From CAZCGA01 sp964498075 (GTDB lineage: Bacteria; Desulfobacterota; Binatia; HRBIN30): a DNA stretch of 17,284 bases. The notes beneath the pieces are model-generated. The model was not told where the DNA came from and did not search any database. It saw only the letters and a program-made list of their open reading frames with translations. Positions within the stretch are counted from its first letter, which is position 1; every line of letters starts with the position of its first letter. The stretch spans positions 1 through 17,284 of the forward strand of contig CAZCGA010000133.1 in the NCBI GenBank assembly GCA_964498075.1. Reading direction: 5' to 3'. Positions 6,558 through 13,209 of this stretch are shown here, piece after piece. Position numbers and translations under genes: made by a program.

Positions 6558-9086
6558 CTACCGCTCCGCATGTGCCGTCCGCTCTTCTGGGCGCGCGGTG
6601 AAACGGTGGTCAATGTCACCCCGCTGCGTACGTGCCTCGATGGTCCCCTCGGCGCCGATCCGTACGCGCACCGCGCCGTCGAGATCGGTGCGGGCGAGCC
6701 TGCAGTGATGCGCTGCGTATCTGGCGACGACGTCGTCGTGCGGAAAGCCGAACCGGTTCTCGAACCCGTCGGACACCACCGCCAGCCGCGGCGCGACGAC
6801 GTCGAGAAAACGCGGGCTGCTCGACGTGTGGCTGCCGTGGTGCGGTACCTTCAACACCGCGCTGGCGAGGGTGCCGTCGGCGCTGGCCACCAGTTCGTCC
6901 TCGGCAGGCGCCTCGATGTCGCCGGTGAACAGCACGCGCGTGCCGCCGAAGGCGAGGCTCAAGACGAGCGACTGATTGTTCACGCTCAGCCCCTCGCGCT
7001 GCTGCGGCGGTGCCTGAACGATCACGTCGACGGCCCCGATGTGGCGTTGCGTGCCACGATGGAGCGCGACCCGCTGGACCCCGTGCTCCAGCAACTGCCA
7101 CTGCAGATCGCTGAAACGCATCGAGGGGGCGGAGGTGCCGTTGGACCAGAACTCCCGCGGCGAGAAGTTCGCTGCCAGAAAGCCGAGCCCGCCGTAATGA
7201 TCCCACTCCGGATGGCTGAGCACGAGATAGTCCACGCGTCCGATCTTGCGACTCCAGAGGAACGGAGCAATCACGCGTTCGCCGACGTCGAACGAATCGC
7301 CACCAAGGCCGCCGCCGTCGACGACCATGACGTCGGCTCCGGGAAACTCGATGACCGCGCTGTCGCCCTGGCCGACGCTGAGAAAGGTGACGCGCAAATT
7401 GGATCGGTGGTAACGATCGGCGTACCACCAGGCGCCGTCCCCCAGCGCCAGCAGCCCGAGGAACGCCAGGCTGCTCACCCGTACGCGGCCGGACATCCGC
7501 ACCAGCGCGAACAGAGCCGCATACAGCAACGCGAGCTCGAGCAGGGTAGGCGTGACGATGCGCAACGCGGCGTACGGGATTGCTGCACAGACCTGGACCA
7601 ACCACAAACCGAGCGCGACGCATGGCCCGGCGACGACCACGCACGCCTGCGCCAACGTCTCGGAGACTCCATACAGCAGGGCGGCGAGCAGCCCGAGCAC
7701 CACTGCTGCCGATCCCAGCAACGGCACCACTACCGCGTTGGCGACGGGCGCCACCAGCGAGACTTGATTGAAGTGCAGGGCGGTGAGCGGCGCGGTCGCT
7801 GCGAGCGCACTCACAGAGACCGCGACGTAGACTGCAAGCGGACGCCACAGGCGCGCCGTCCAGCCGCGCAAGCGCACCAAGCGCGCTTCCTCCCAGCGGC
7901 GCCACCAGGGCCAGAACCGCTCGAGACCCAGGAGCAGACCGAACACCGCGAGGAACGAGAGCTGAAACGAGATGTCCAACGCCGCACCGGGTGAGTACAG
8001 CAGGATGGCGATGGCGGCCACCGCCAAGCTGACGATGAGATCGCGCTGCCGGTCGACCAGCACCGCGGCGACGAACACCACGATCATGATGACGGAACGG
8101 GCCGTCGCCACGTTGCTGCCCGCGATGCCGGCGTAGAGCAGTACCGGCACGAGGGACAGACCCCCGGCGAGCTTCGGTACATTCACCGTCAGCAGCAGCC
8201 GGCGGCTACGCGCCAGCAGCCAGCGTGAGAGCGCGTAGCCGGCGGCGGCCACCAGACCGACGTGCAGCCCGGAAATTGACAGCACGTGACTCACGCCCGC
8301 CCGGCTGAACGCCGCGCGCAGGCCGCGTGGCAACGCCGTCTGCGTGCCGACGATCAGCGCGCTGAGGACCGCCGCCTGCGGCTCCGGCAGAGTCCGCCGG
8401 AACAACGCGGCAACACCGCCGCGCCAGCCCCGCAACCACTCGGCAATCGGACCACCGGTGTGACCGACGCGTTCGAAGTCCGCATCATCCGCAACGAACG
8501 CGGTCACGTATATTCCCTGGCGGGCGAGATAGCCTTCGTAGTCGAACTCTCCTGGGTTGCCGAAGTTGCGCGGCCGGCGCAGCGCGGCGTGCAATCGAAC
8601 CTGATCGCCCGCGTACCAGTTCGAGCGCAGCTGCCACACCGTGAGCAGCACCTGACCGCGCGCCGGGCGCCAACCCGATTCCGTCTGCATCCGCGTTACC
8701 GCGAGCCGGAGACGGGCGCGCTCGTCATTGATTTCCGGGTCGGCCGTGAGCGTTGCCTCGAGCGGCAGCGTCACATGCAGTGGAGCGTTGGCGACGTGAT
8801 CCGCCGGAAAGGTTGGCCGATACACATGGGCGGCCGCCGCGTGTCCGAGTGTGAAGGCGAGCGCCGCGGCCGCCAGCCGCCTCCAGGCTGGCTCCGAGGT
8901 CACGAGCAGCAGGCACGCGGCGGCGGCCGCCGTCGCAAGCAGCGCCGGCCGCAAGACGTCGGCGCTGGGACCAGCGGCATCGCCGATCAGCAATCCCGCT
9001 GCGACGATGACCAGCAGCGGCGTGCAGCGCACCGAGGCGAGCACGGGGTGTAAAACCGACGACCGGGCTGAGCGCGCCGCACGCAC
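6558..9086 (-). CDS. comEC: DNA internalisation-related competence protein ComEC/Rec2
   Basis: This 842-residue polytopic membrane protein has the full ComEC layout. It opens with an N-terminal membrane/OB region (about 20-200) that includes FGNPGEFDYEGYLARQG (175-191). The Competence membrane domain (about 230-530) contains SISGLHVG (270-277). The C-terminal metallo-beta-lactamase-like domain (about 565-815) has VGQGDS, SHPEWDH (624-630), NNQSLVL (703-709), FTGDI (720-724) and VPHHGSHTS (748-756). ComEC forms the inner-membrane channel for single-stranded DNA uptake, and the lactamase domain is proposed to degrade the non-transferred strand. The GTG start lies 5 nt after the uvrC stop and lacks a clear ribosome-binding site, so coupling with uvrC is likely. 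The metal motif is H-P-E-W-D-H, so the first Asp of the usual HxDxDH is replaced by Glu. Confidence 0.93.
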   Translation of the reverse strand: MRAARSARSSVLHPVLASVRCTPLLVIVAAGLLIGDAAGPSADVLRPALLATAAAAACLLLVTSEPAWRRLAAAALAFTLGHAAAAHVYRPTFPADHVANAPLHVTLPLEATLTADPEINDERARLRLAVTRMQTESGWRPARGQVLLTVWQLRSNWYAGDQVRLHAALRRPRNFGNPGEFDYEGYLARQGIYVTAFVADDADFERVGHTGGPIAEWLRGWRGGVAALFRRTLPEPQAAVLSALIVGTQTALPRGLRAAFSRAGVSHVLSISGLHVGLVAAAGYALSRWLLARSRRLLLTVNVPKLAGGLSLVPVLLYAGIAGSNVATARSVIMIVVFVAAVLVDRQRDLIVSLAVAAIAILLYSPGAALDISFQLSFLAVFGLLLGLERFWPWWRRWEEARLVRLRGWTARLWRPLAVYVAVSVSALAATAPLTALHFNQVSLVAPVANAVVVPLLGSAAVVLGLLAALLYGVSETLAQACVVVAGPCVALGLWLVQVCAAIPYAALRIVTPTLLELALLYAALFALVRMSGRVRVSSLAFLGLLALGDGAWWYADRYHRSNLRVTFLSVGQGDSAVIEFPGADVMVVDGGGLGGDSFDVGERVIAPFLWSRKIGRVDYLVLSHPEWDHYGGLGFLAANFSPREFWSNGTSAPSMRFSDLQWQLLEHGVQRVALHRGTQRHIGAVDVIVQAPPQQREGLSVNNQSLVLSLAFGGTRVLFTGDIEAPAEDELVASADGTLASAVLKVPHHGSHTSSSPRFLDVVAPRLAVVSDGFENRFGFPHDDVVARYAAHHCRLARTDLDGAVRVRIGAEGTIEARTQRGDIDHRFTARPEERTAHAER

Positions 9087-9091
9087 CGGAG

Positions 9092-11008
9092 CTACACGGG
9101 TGGTGCCGGGCCGGGTAGGTCTGTGGCCGCGTTTGTAGGAGCGAGGTGGCTTTTGATCCGCGCCGCCAGTGCGGCGGAGATGCCGGGGACATTGGTGAGG
9201 GCGTCGACGCTGGCGTCGCGGATGCGTCGCACGCTGCCGAAGTGGCGCAGTAGGCGATTGCGGCGCGCGCTGCCGACCCCGGGGATGCCGTCGAGGATGG
9301 AACGCAAGCGTTCCTTGTGTCGCAGCTGCCGGTGATAGGTGATGGCGAAGCGATGCGCTTCGTCGCGCACGCGCTGCAGGAGGAACAGCGCCGTCGAGTT
9401 GCGTTTGAGGATCACCGGGTTCTTGCGTCCTGGCAGGAACACCCGCTCCTCGATGCGGGCGATCTCCGGCGACTGCGGGGCGCGTTCGACGCGCATCTTG
9501 GCCAAGCCGACCGCATCGACCTCGGTGATCTCCAACTCGCGCAGGACTTCGAGCGCGACGTTGAGCTGCCCCTTGCCGCCGTCGACGACGAGGAGGTCGG
9601 GATAGCTGCCTTCCTGCTTGGCGCGTGCGAAGCGTCGGGTGAGCACCTCGTACATCATGCGGAAGTCATCGGCCCCCGCCACCGTCTTGATCCGGAAGCG
9701 GCGGTAACGGTTCTTGTCGGGCTCGCCTTCGTCGAAGGTCACCATCGAGCCGACGGCGAGCCGGCCCTGGATGTTGGAGATGTCGAAGCACTCGATGCGC
9801 TTCGGCGCGTTGCGCAAGTGCAGCGCGCGCTGCAGCTCCTCGCTCATGCGCTCGCGCTTCCGATCGCCGTCCTGGCGCTCGCGGAAGCTCTGTTGTGCAT
9901 TCTCGGCGGCCATCTCGAGCAAGCGCACCTTGTCGCCGCGCTGCGGGCGGAAGATGCCGATGCGCTTGCCCTTGCGTTCGCTCAGGTAGTCGGCGCGCAC
10001 CTCGGCGTCTTCGAGGTCGACGGGCACGAGGATCTCGTCGGGGATGTAGCGCTCGCCCTGGTAGAACTGCGTCAGCACGGCGCCGAGCACCTCGTCGTCC
10101 GGGAGCTCGAAGTCGGCGAAGCTGTAGACCTGGTTCCCCGTGAGCTTGCCCTGGCGCACGAAGAGCACCTGCGCCTCGATGAACCCGCCCTCGCGGTACA
10201 GGCCGAAGACGTCCTGGTCATCGCCCCAGTGCGACACGACTTGTTGCCGCTCTTGCGTCTTCTCGATGGCGCGGATCTGATCGCGCAGCCGCGCCGCGTC
10301 CTCGAAGCGTAGCGCGTCGGCGGACTGCTGCATCTCATCCTCGAGCTGGCGAACCAGTTGCGGGCTCTTCCCTTCGAGCAGCAACATGGCCTCACGCAGG
10401 TGGCGCTGATACAGCTCGGCGTCAACCGGGAGGCAGCACGGTCCGAGGCAGCGCTTGATCTGATACTCCAGGCACGGCCGCGAGCGGTTGCGGAATACGC
10501 CGTCGCTGCACGTGCGTAGCGGGATCACCTTGCGAATCGTATCGAGGGTGTCGCGCACACTGTACGCGGAGGCGTACGGGCCGAAGTACTTGCTGCCGTC
10601 CTTGACGATCTTGCGGGTGACGAGAACGCGCGGCCACGGATCGCGGATGGTCACCTTGACGCTGACGTACGACTTGTCGTCCTTGAGCCGGATGTTGTAG
10701 CGCGGCTTGTACTGTTTGATGAGATTATTTTCGAGGATGAGCGCTTCCTTGTCGTTGGCGGTGACCAGCGTCTCGAGGTCGGTGACCCGCTGCATGAGGA
10801 AGCGGATCTGGCTGCGCTCGTCGCCGCCGCGGACGTAGGTGCGGACGCGCGCCCGCAGGTTCTTCGCCTTGCCGACGTAGATGACCTTGCCGTGCTTGTC
10901 TTTGAGCAGGTAGACGCCCGGCCGCTGCTGCACGGCCTCGAGCTTCTCGGCGAGCGCCGGCGCGACCGTCGCGGCGGCGGGGAGCGGGTGAGTTGCGTCG
11001 TCGAGCAC
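9092..11008 (-). CDS. uvrC: Excinuclease ABC subunit C
   Basis: UvrC makes the dual incisions in UvrABC nucleotide-excision repair. From the GTG start the product has 638 residues. It contains the GIY-YIG nuclease domain (PGVYLL, then IYVGKAKNLR at about 43-52), the four-Cys group around RSRPCLEYQIKRCLGPC that is linked to an Fe-S cluster, and the UVR motif (ALRFEDAARLRDQI). The RNase H-like nuclease half follows (ECFDISNIQG, DLLVVDGGKGQL, HRFAITYHR), then a C-terminal helix-hairpin-helix pair (IPGVGSARRNRLL, VPGISAALAARI). The frame opens at TTG 11032, but a perfect TATAAT lies inside that extension. I therefore prefer GTG 11008; no ribosome-binding site precedes either. comEC follows after 5 bp. 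Confidence 0.95.
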   Translation of the reverse strand: MLDDATHPLPAAATVAPALAEKLEAVQQRPGVYLLKDKHGKVIYVGKAKNLRARVRTYVRGGDERSQIRFLMQRVTDLETLVTANDKEALILENNLIKQYKPRYNIRLKDDKSYVSVKVTIRDPWPRVLVTRKIVKDGSKYFGPYASAYSVRDTLDTIRKVIPLRTCSDGVFRNRSRPCLEYQIKRCLGPCCLPVDAELYQRHLREAMLLLEGKSPQLVRQLEDEMQQSADALRFEDAARLRDQIRAIEKTQERQQVVSHWGDDQDVFGLYREGGFIEAQVLFVRQGKLTGNQVYSFADFELPDDEVLGAVLTQFYQGERYIPDEILVPVDLEDAEVRADYLSERKGKRIGIFRPQRGDKVRLLEMAAENAQQSFRERQDGDRKRERMSEELQRALHLRNAPKRIECFDISNIQGRLAVGSMVTFDEGEPDKNRYRRFRIKTVAGADDFRMMYEVLTRRFARAKQEGSYPDLLVVDGGKGQLNVALEVLRELEITEVDAVGLAKMRVERAPQSPEIARIEERVFLPGRKNPVILKRNSTALFLLQRVRDEAHRFAITYHRQLRHKERLRSILDGIPGVGSARRNRLLRHFGSVRRIRDASVDALTNVPGISAALAARIKSHLAPTNAATDLPGPAPPV

Positions 11009-11014
11009 GGCGGC

Positions 11015-11020
11015 ATTATA
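11015..11020 (-). promoter_or_regulatory. Perfect -10 box (TATAAT) for uvrC
   Basis: TATAAT on the minus strand ends 6 nt before GTG 11008. The -35 region 17 bp upstream (TTTCAC) is poor. The expected transcript start would fall at or within a few bases of the GTG, which suggests a leaderless or near-leaderless uvrC mRNA. Confidence 0.5.
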
Positions 11021-11049
11021 GCCGTCAGGCAAGGCGAGTGAAATTGAGG

Positions 11050-11085
11050 CATTGAGTCATTGGCCCCATTGAGTGATTGAGTCAT
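11050..11085. repeat. CATTGA-type intergenic repeat, copy A
   Basis: Two 13-mers, CATTGAGTCATTG (11050-11062) and CATTGAGTGATTG (11067-11079), are separated by GCCC and followed by AGTCAT. They differ from each other at one base. A related pair with the same 13-4-13 layout is at 13167-13196. The repeat lies in the divergent gap between uvrC and the glycosyltransferase gene and ends 3 nt before the latter's ATG. Confidence 0.6.
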
Positions 11086-11088
11086 AAG

Positions 11089-12282
11089 ATGAGCACACGT
11101 GCATCGCGCTGCGATCTGGCGGTGATAGTCGCCGCGGCCCTGGTCGTTCGTCTCATGTTTTGCTTCCTCGTCTACCCGCGCGTCGCCGATCGTTTCGGGC
11201 CGGGCGACGGGTACGACGTGATCGCGCAGAACCTGGCGCAAGGGAACGGCTACGTGATCGATGGAGCGCCGGCGGCGGCAGAGCGGCTGCCGCTGTATCC
11301 GTTCTTGCTCGCTGGCAGCTTCGTCCTGTTCGGTTCGGCGTTGTGGCCGTGGCAGCTGGCGCAATCCCTCTGCGGTGCGCTTACCTGCGGGCTGGTGTTC
11401 GCCATGGCGCAGCGCTACGCGAGCCGCGCCGCGGCCTGCGCTGCGGCGGCCGTATGCGTCGTGCACCCCACGCTCGTACTGTATACAGCGCGGCCGCTTA
11501 CCGAGACCCTCTACGTCGTGTTGCTGTTGCTCTTCGTCTGGGCCATCACGGCACCGGTCGCGCGTCCCGGTGCTGCCGGTGTGGCGCTGGGGCTGCAGCT
11601 CCTGATCAAGAGCACCGCGTTCGTCGATGTGCTCGGTTGCGCGCCGCTCATCGGGCGTGCGGGACCGGGTGGCGTGGTCACGGCGGCGCTGTCCGCCGTG
11701 CTCGTGGTGCTGCCGTGGGCCGGGTGGAACGTGTGGACGTCCGGCTCACCATACCTGCTGACGGCGAGAGGTGGCATCACGCTGTATCACGGCATCTACA
11801 TCTCGCAGCACGTCGGCTGGACGACCCCGGCAGGGGACTTCAACAAAGATGCGGAGCTGGCGCTCTGGCGCGACCTGTGGCGCCACGGCGTTGCACGCGA
11901 CGCGGACGTCCGGGTGCGCGACCAGGTGGCCGGAGCCGTGGCGCGCGAGTGGATCGCCCAGCACCCCGGTGAAGCCGCGCGGCTGTGGGCGCGCAACCTG
12001 GTGCTCACGTGGTACCTGGGACGCAGCCGTCTCAGCATGCTCGTGCATTTCGCGCTGCACGCCATGCTGCTGATCACGGCGGCCGTCGGTGCCGCCCGCC
12101 TGTGGCGGGCGCGGCCGCAGACGCGGGATCTGGTGATGGCCACTGTGCCGCTCGTCCTCGGCTACACGGTGTTTCACGCAGTCGTTCAACCGGCAGTGCG
12201 CTACATCTTGCCGGTCGTGCCGCTGGTGCTGCTCCTGGCTGCGGGGGCCCATAGCCGGGGGCGCTCCGATACACCACGTTGA
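11089..12282 (+). CDS. GT39/PMT-like (ArnT-type) membrane glycosyltransferase
   Basis: The 397-residue integral membrane protein is of GT-C type. After the first transmembrane helix (about 9-28) comes an acidic loop, GPGDGYD (37-43), followed by NLAQGNGYV and RLPLYPFLLAGS. This pattern is typical of PMT_2/ArnT-like enzymes that transfer sugars from polyprenyl-phosphate donors on the outer face of the inner membrane. TARPLTETLY and about nine further hydrophobic segments follow, including a C-terminal one ending in PVVPLVLLLAAG. Acceptor and donor are unknown. ATG 11089 is preferred; the open frame reaches TTG 11077 inside the repeat. No strong ribosome-binding site is present. Its TGA overlaps the -35 of the next gene's promoter. 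Confidence 0.8.
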   Translation: MSTRASRCDLAVIVAAALVVRLMFCFLVYPRVADRFGPGDGYDVIAQNLAQGNGYVIDGAPAAAERLPLYPFLLAGSFVLFGSALWPWQLAQSLCGALTCGLVFAMAQRYASRAAACAAAAVCVVHPTLVLYTARPLTETLYVVLLLLFVWAITAPVARPGAAGVALGLQLLIKSTAFVDVLGCAPLIGRAGPGGVVTAALSAVLVVLPWAGWNVWTSGSPYLLTARGGITLYHGIYISQHVGWTTPAGDFNKDAELALWRDLWRHGVARDADVRVRDQVAGAVAREWIAQHPGEAARLWARNLVLTWYLGRSRLSMLVHFALHAMLLITAAVGAARLWRARPQTRDLVMATVPLVLGYTVFHAVVQPAVRYILPVVPLVLLLAAGAHSRGRSDTPR

Positions 12283-12308
12283 CAGCCTCGTTCGGGCTTC
12301 GATAGAGT
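12279..12308 (+). promoter_or_regulatory. Sigma70-type promoter for the tandem-ACT gene
   Basis: A perfect TTGACA (12279-12284), overlapping the glycosyltransferase stop codon, is followed after 18 bp by TAGAGT (12303-12308, 4 of 6 match). It lies about 45 bp upstream of a gene with a strong AAGGAGG site, which supports its use. Confidence 0.6.
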
Positions 12309-12351
12309 CGGGTCTACTTCACGTTGCTGCAGTGACAAGGAGGAACGAGTC

Positions 12352-12786
12352 ATGGCAGTCAGCATCAAGAAAGTTACGCTGTGGCGGAAAGAGGTGGCGC
12401 ACGCCCCGGGGGCGCTCGCCGGTCTGCTGGAGCCGCTGGCGCAGGCGGGTGCGAATCTCCGGGTGGTGATGGGTTACGGATACGGCGACAGCGGCCGCGC
12501 CGCCATCGAGGTCTTTCCGATCTCCGGGAAGAAGGCTACGTCCGCAGCGACGGCTGCCGGCCTCGCCCCCTCGGGGATTCCGTGCTTGCTCGTCGAGGGT
12601 GAAGACCGCGCCGGGCTGGGCGGAGACATGGCGCGTGCGGTGGCGGCGGCGGGCGTCAACATCGCCTTCCTGATGGCCGAGACCGTCGGACGCAAGTTCT
12701 CCGCAGTCTTCGGCTTTCAGAACGACGCCGACGCGGCAGCCGCGGCGAAGGCCATCAAGTCGGCCGCGAAGCCGCGGAAGAAATAA
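12352..12786 (+). CDS. Tandem ACT-domain protein, probable small-molecule sensor
   Basis: This 144-residue cytoplasmic protein follows a strong AAGGAGG (12337-12343) with 8 nt spacing. It folds into two similar halves. The first (about 5-70) contains HAPGALAGLLEPLAQAGANL. The second (about 75-135) contains EDRAGLGGDMARAVAAAGVN, then AFLMAETVGRKFSAVFGF. Each shows the ACT pattern of strand, helix beginning with a Gly-Ala/Leu turn, then strands. Stand-alone ACT pairs bind amino acids or similar ligands and regulate by dimerising. The ligand and target are not evident from the neighbours. A Lys/Ala-rich tail ends the protein. It has its own promoter and converges on the HNH gene. Confidence 0.8.
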   Translation: MAVSIKKVTLWRKEVAHAPGALAGLLEPLAQAGANLRVVMGYGYGDSGRAAIEVFPISGKKATSAATAAGLAPSGIPCLLVEGEDRAGLGGDMARAVAAAGVNIAFLMAETVGRKFSAVFGFQNDADAAAAAKAIKSAAKPRKK

Positions 12787-12788
12787 AG

Positions 12789-12884
12789 CCGTCAGCGGTC
12801 AGCTATCAGCGTTCAGCGAGGAGGTTCGCTGCGCGGACCTTACTCCTCGTCTTTCGCTGACGGCTGATCGCTGACGGCTGACGG
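12789..12884. repeat. Inverted array of 7-bp CNNTCAG repeats
   Basis: The left arm has four heptads in plus orientation: CCGTCAG, CGGTCAG, CTATCAG and CGTTCAG (12789-12816), followed by CGAGGAG (12817-12823). The right arm is the reverse orientation: CTCCTCG (12843-12849), TCTTTCG, then four units of CTGANNG type (12857-12884). Both arms keep the 7-bp register, and the right arm has one extra heptad. The structure lies between the convergent ACT and HNH genes and could fold into a long imperfect hairpin, perhaps acting as a bidirectional terminator. The right arm is translated as the HNH C-terminus. Confidence 0.8.
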
Positions 12885-13169
12885 CTCCTCCACTTTCCAC
12901 GCCAGCTGGTGCTTCTTCCGGCTGTTGCAGTCCTTGCACGCCGGGACGAGGTTGCCCTTCGTCGAGCGGCCGCCGCGAATCAGCGGTACGAGGTGATCCA
13001 TGGTCAGCTCGCTGGGCGGAAACTTCCGGCCGCAGTAGTGGCAGATGCCGCGGCCTCGGCGCCGCTTCCACCACTGCGACTGGCGCAGCTCGCGCGCCTT
13101 GGCGCGCTCGCGCCTGATCTCTTCATCCGACGCGACGGCGATGAACGGCTCGGTCATCCGTCGGACCAT
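12840..13169 (-). CDS. HNH endonuclease-family protein
   Basis: The 109-residue protein has a complete HNH core. CHYC (43-46) pairs with CKDC (78-81) to make the zinc-knuckle. DHLVPLIRGG (58-67) carries the catalytic His59, and Asn73 and Asn82 fall at the expected positions (GNLVPACKDCNSRK). The N-terminus is a charged helix (EEIRRERAKARELRQSQWW). Such small HNH proteins are metal-dependent DNA nickases or nucleases of mostly unknown role. The last ~14 residues (PSAVSDQPSAKDEE) are encoded by the heptad repeats, so the tail is probably not part of the fold. The start is ATG 13169 or Met5 at 13157, neither with a clear ribosome-binding site. ATG 13169 lies inside repeat copy B. Confidence 0.82.
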   Translation of the reverse strand: MVRRMTEPFIAVASDEEIRRERAKARELRQSQWWKRRRGRGICHYCGRKFPPSELTMDHLVPLIRGGRSTKGNLVPACKDCNSRKKHQLAWKVEEPSAVSDQPSAKDEE

Positions 13170-13196
13170 TGAATGATTGCGGGCAATGAGTCAATG
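13167..13196. repeat. CATTGA-type intergenic repeat, copy B, near-perfect inverted repeat
   Basis: CATTGAATGATTG (13167-13179), a CGGG spacer and CAATGAGTCAATG (13184-13196) share the 13-4-13 layout of copy A. The two arms, 13167-13180 and 13183-13196, are complementary at 12 of 14 positions with a 2-nt centre. It lies in the divergent gap between the HNH gene and the GH31 gene, and the HNH start codon lies within it. Confidence 0.6.
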
Positions 13197-13209
13197 AGTT
13201 CGGCGACCC

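Noticed and set aside
6350..6619. An 89-codon minus-strand frame just after comEC
   Set aside because: It starts inside the comEC 3' end in another frame, has no motif, and overlaps the candidate promoter region.
6510..7994. A 494-codon plus-strand open frame opposite comEC, and a 429-codon minus frame overlapping it (6616-7905)
   Set aside because: Both are low-complexity shadows of comEC, which has all its conserved motifs in the accepted frame.
9317..10312. A 331-codon plus-strand open frame opposite uvrC
   Set aside because: It is antisense to conserved uvrC domains; repetitive Leu/Ala/Val/Glu composition is typical of a shadow.
12789..12884. Possible CRISPR array
   Set aside because: Units are only 7 bp, contiguous and inverted, with no spacers.
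11050..13196. Insertion sequence or composite transposon
   Set aside because: Flanking repeats are short and imperfect, there is no transposase, and no target-site duplication was recognised. Kept only as a finding.
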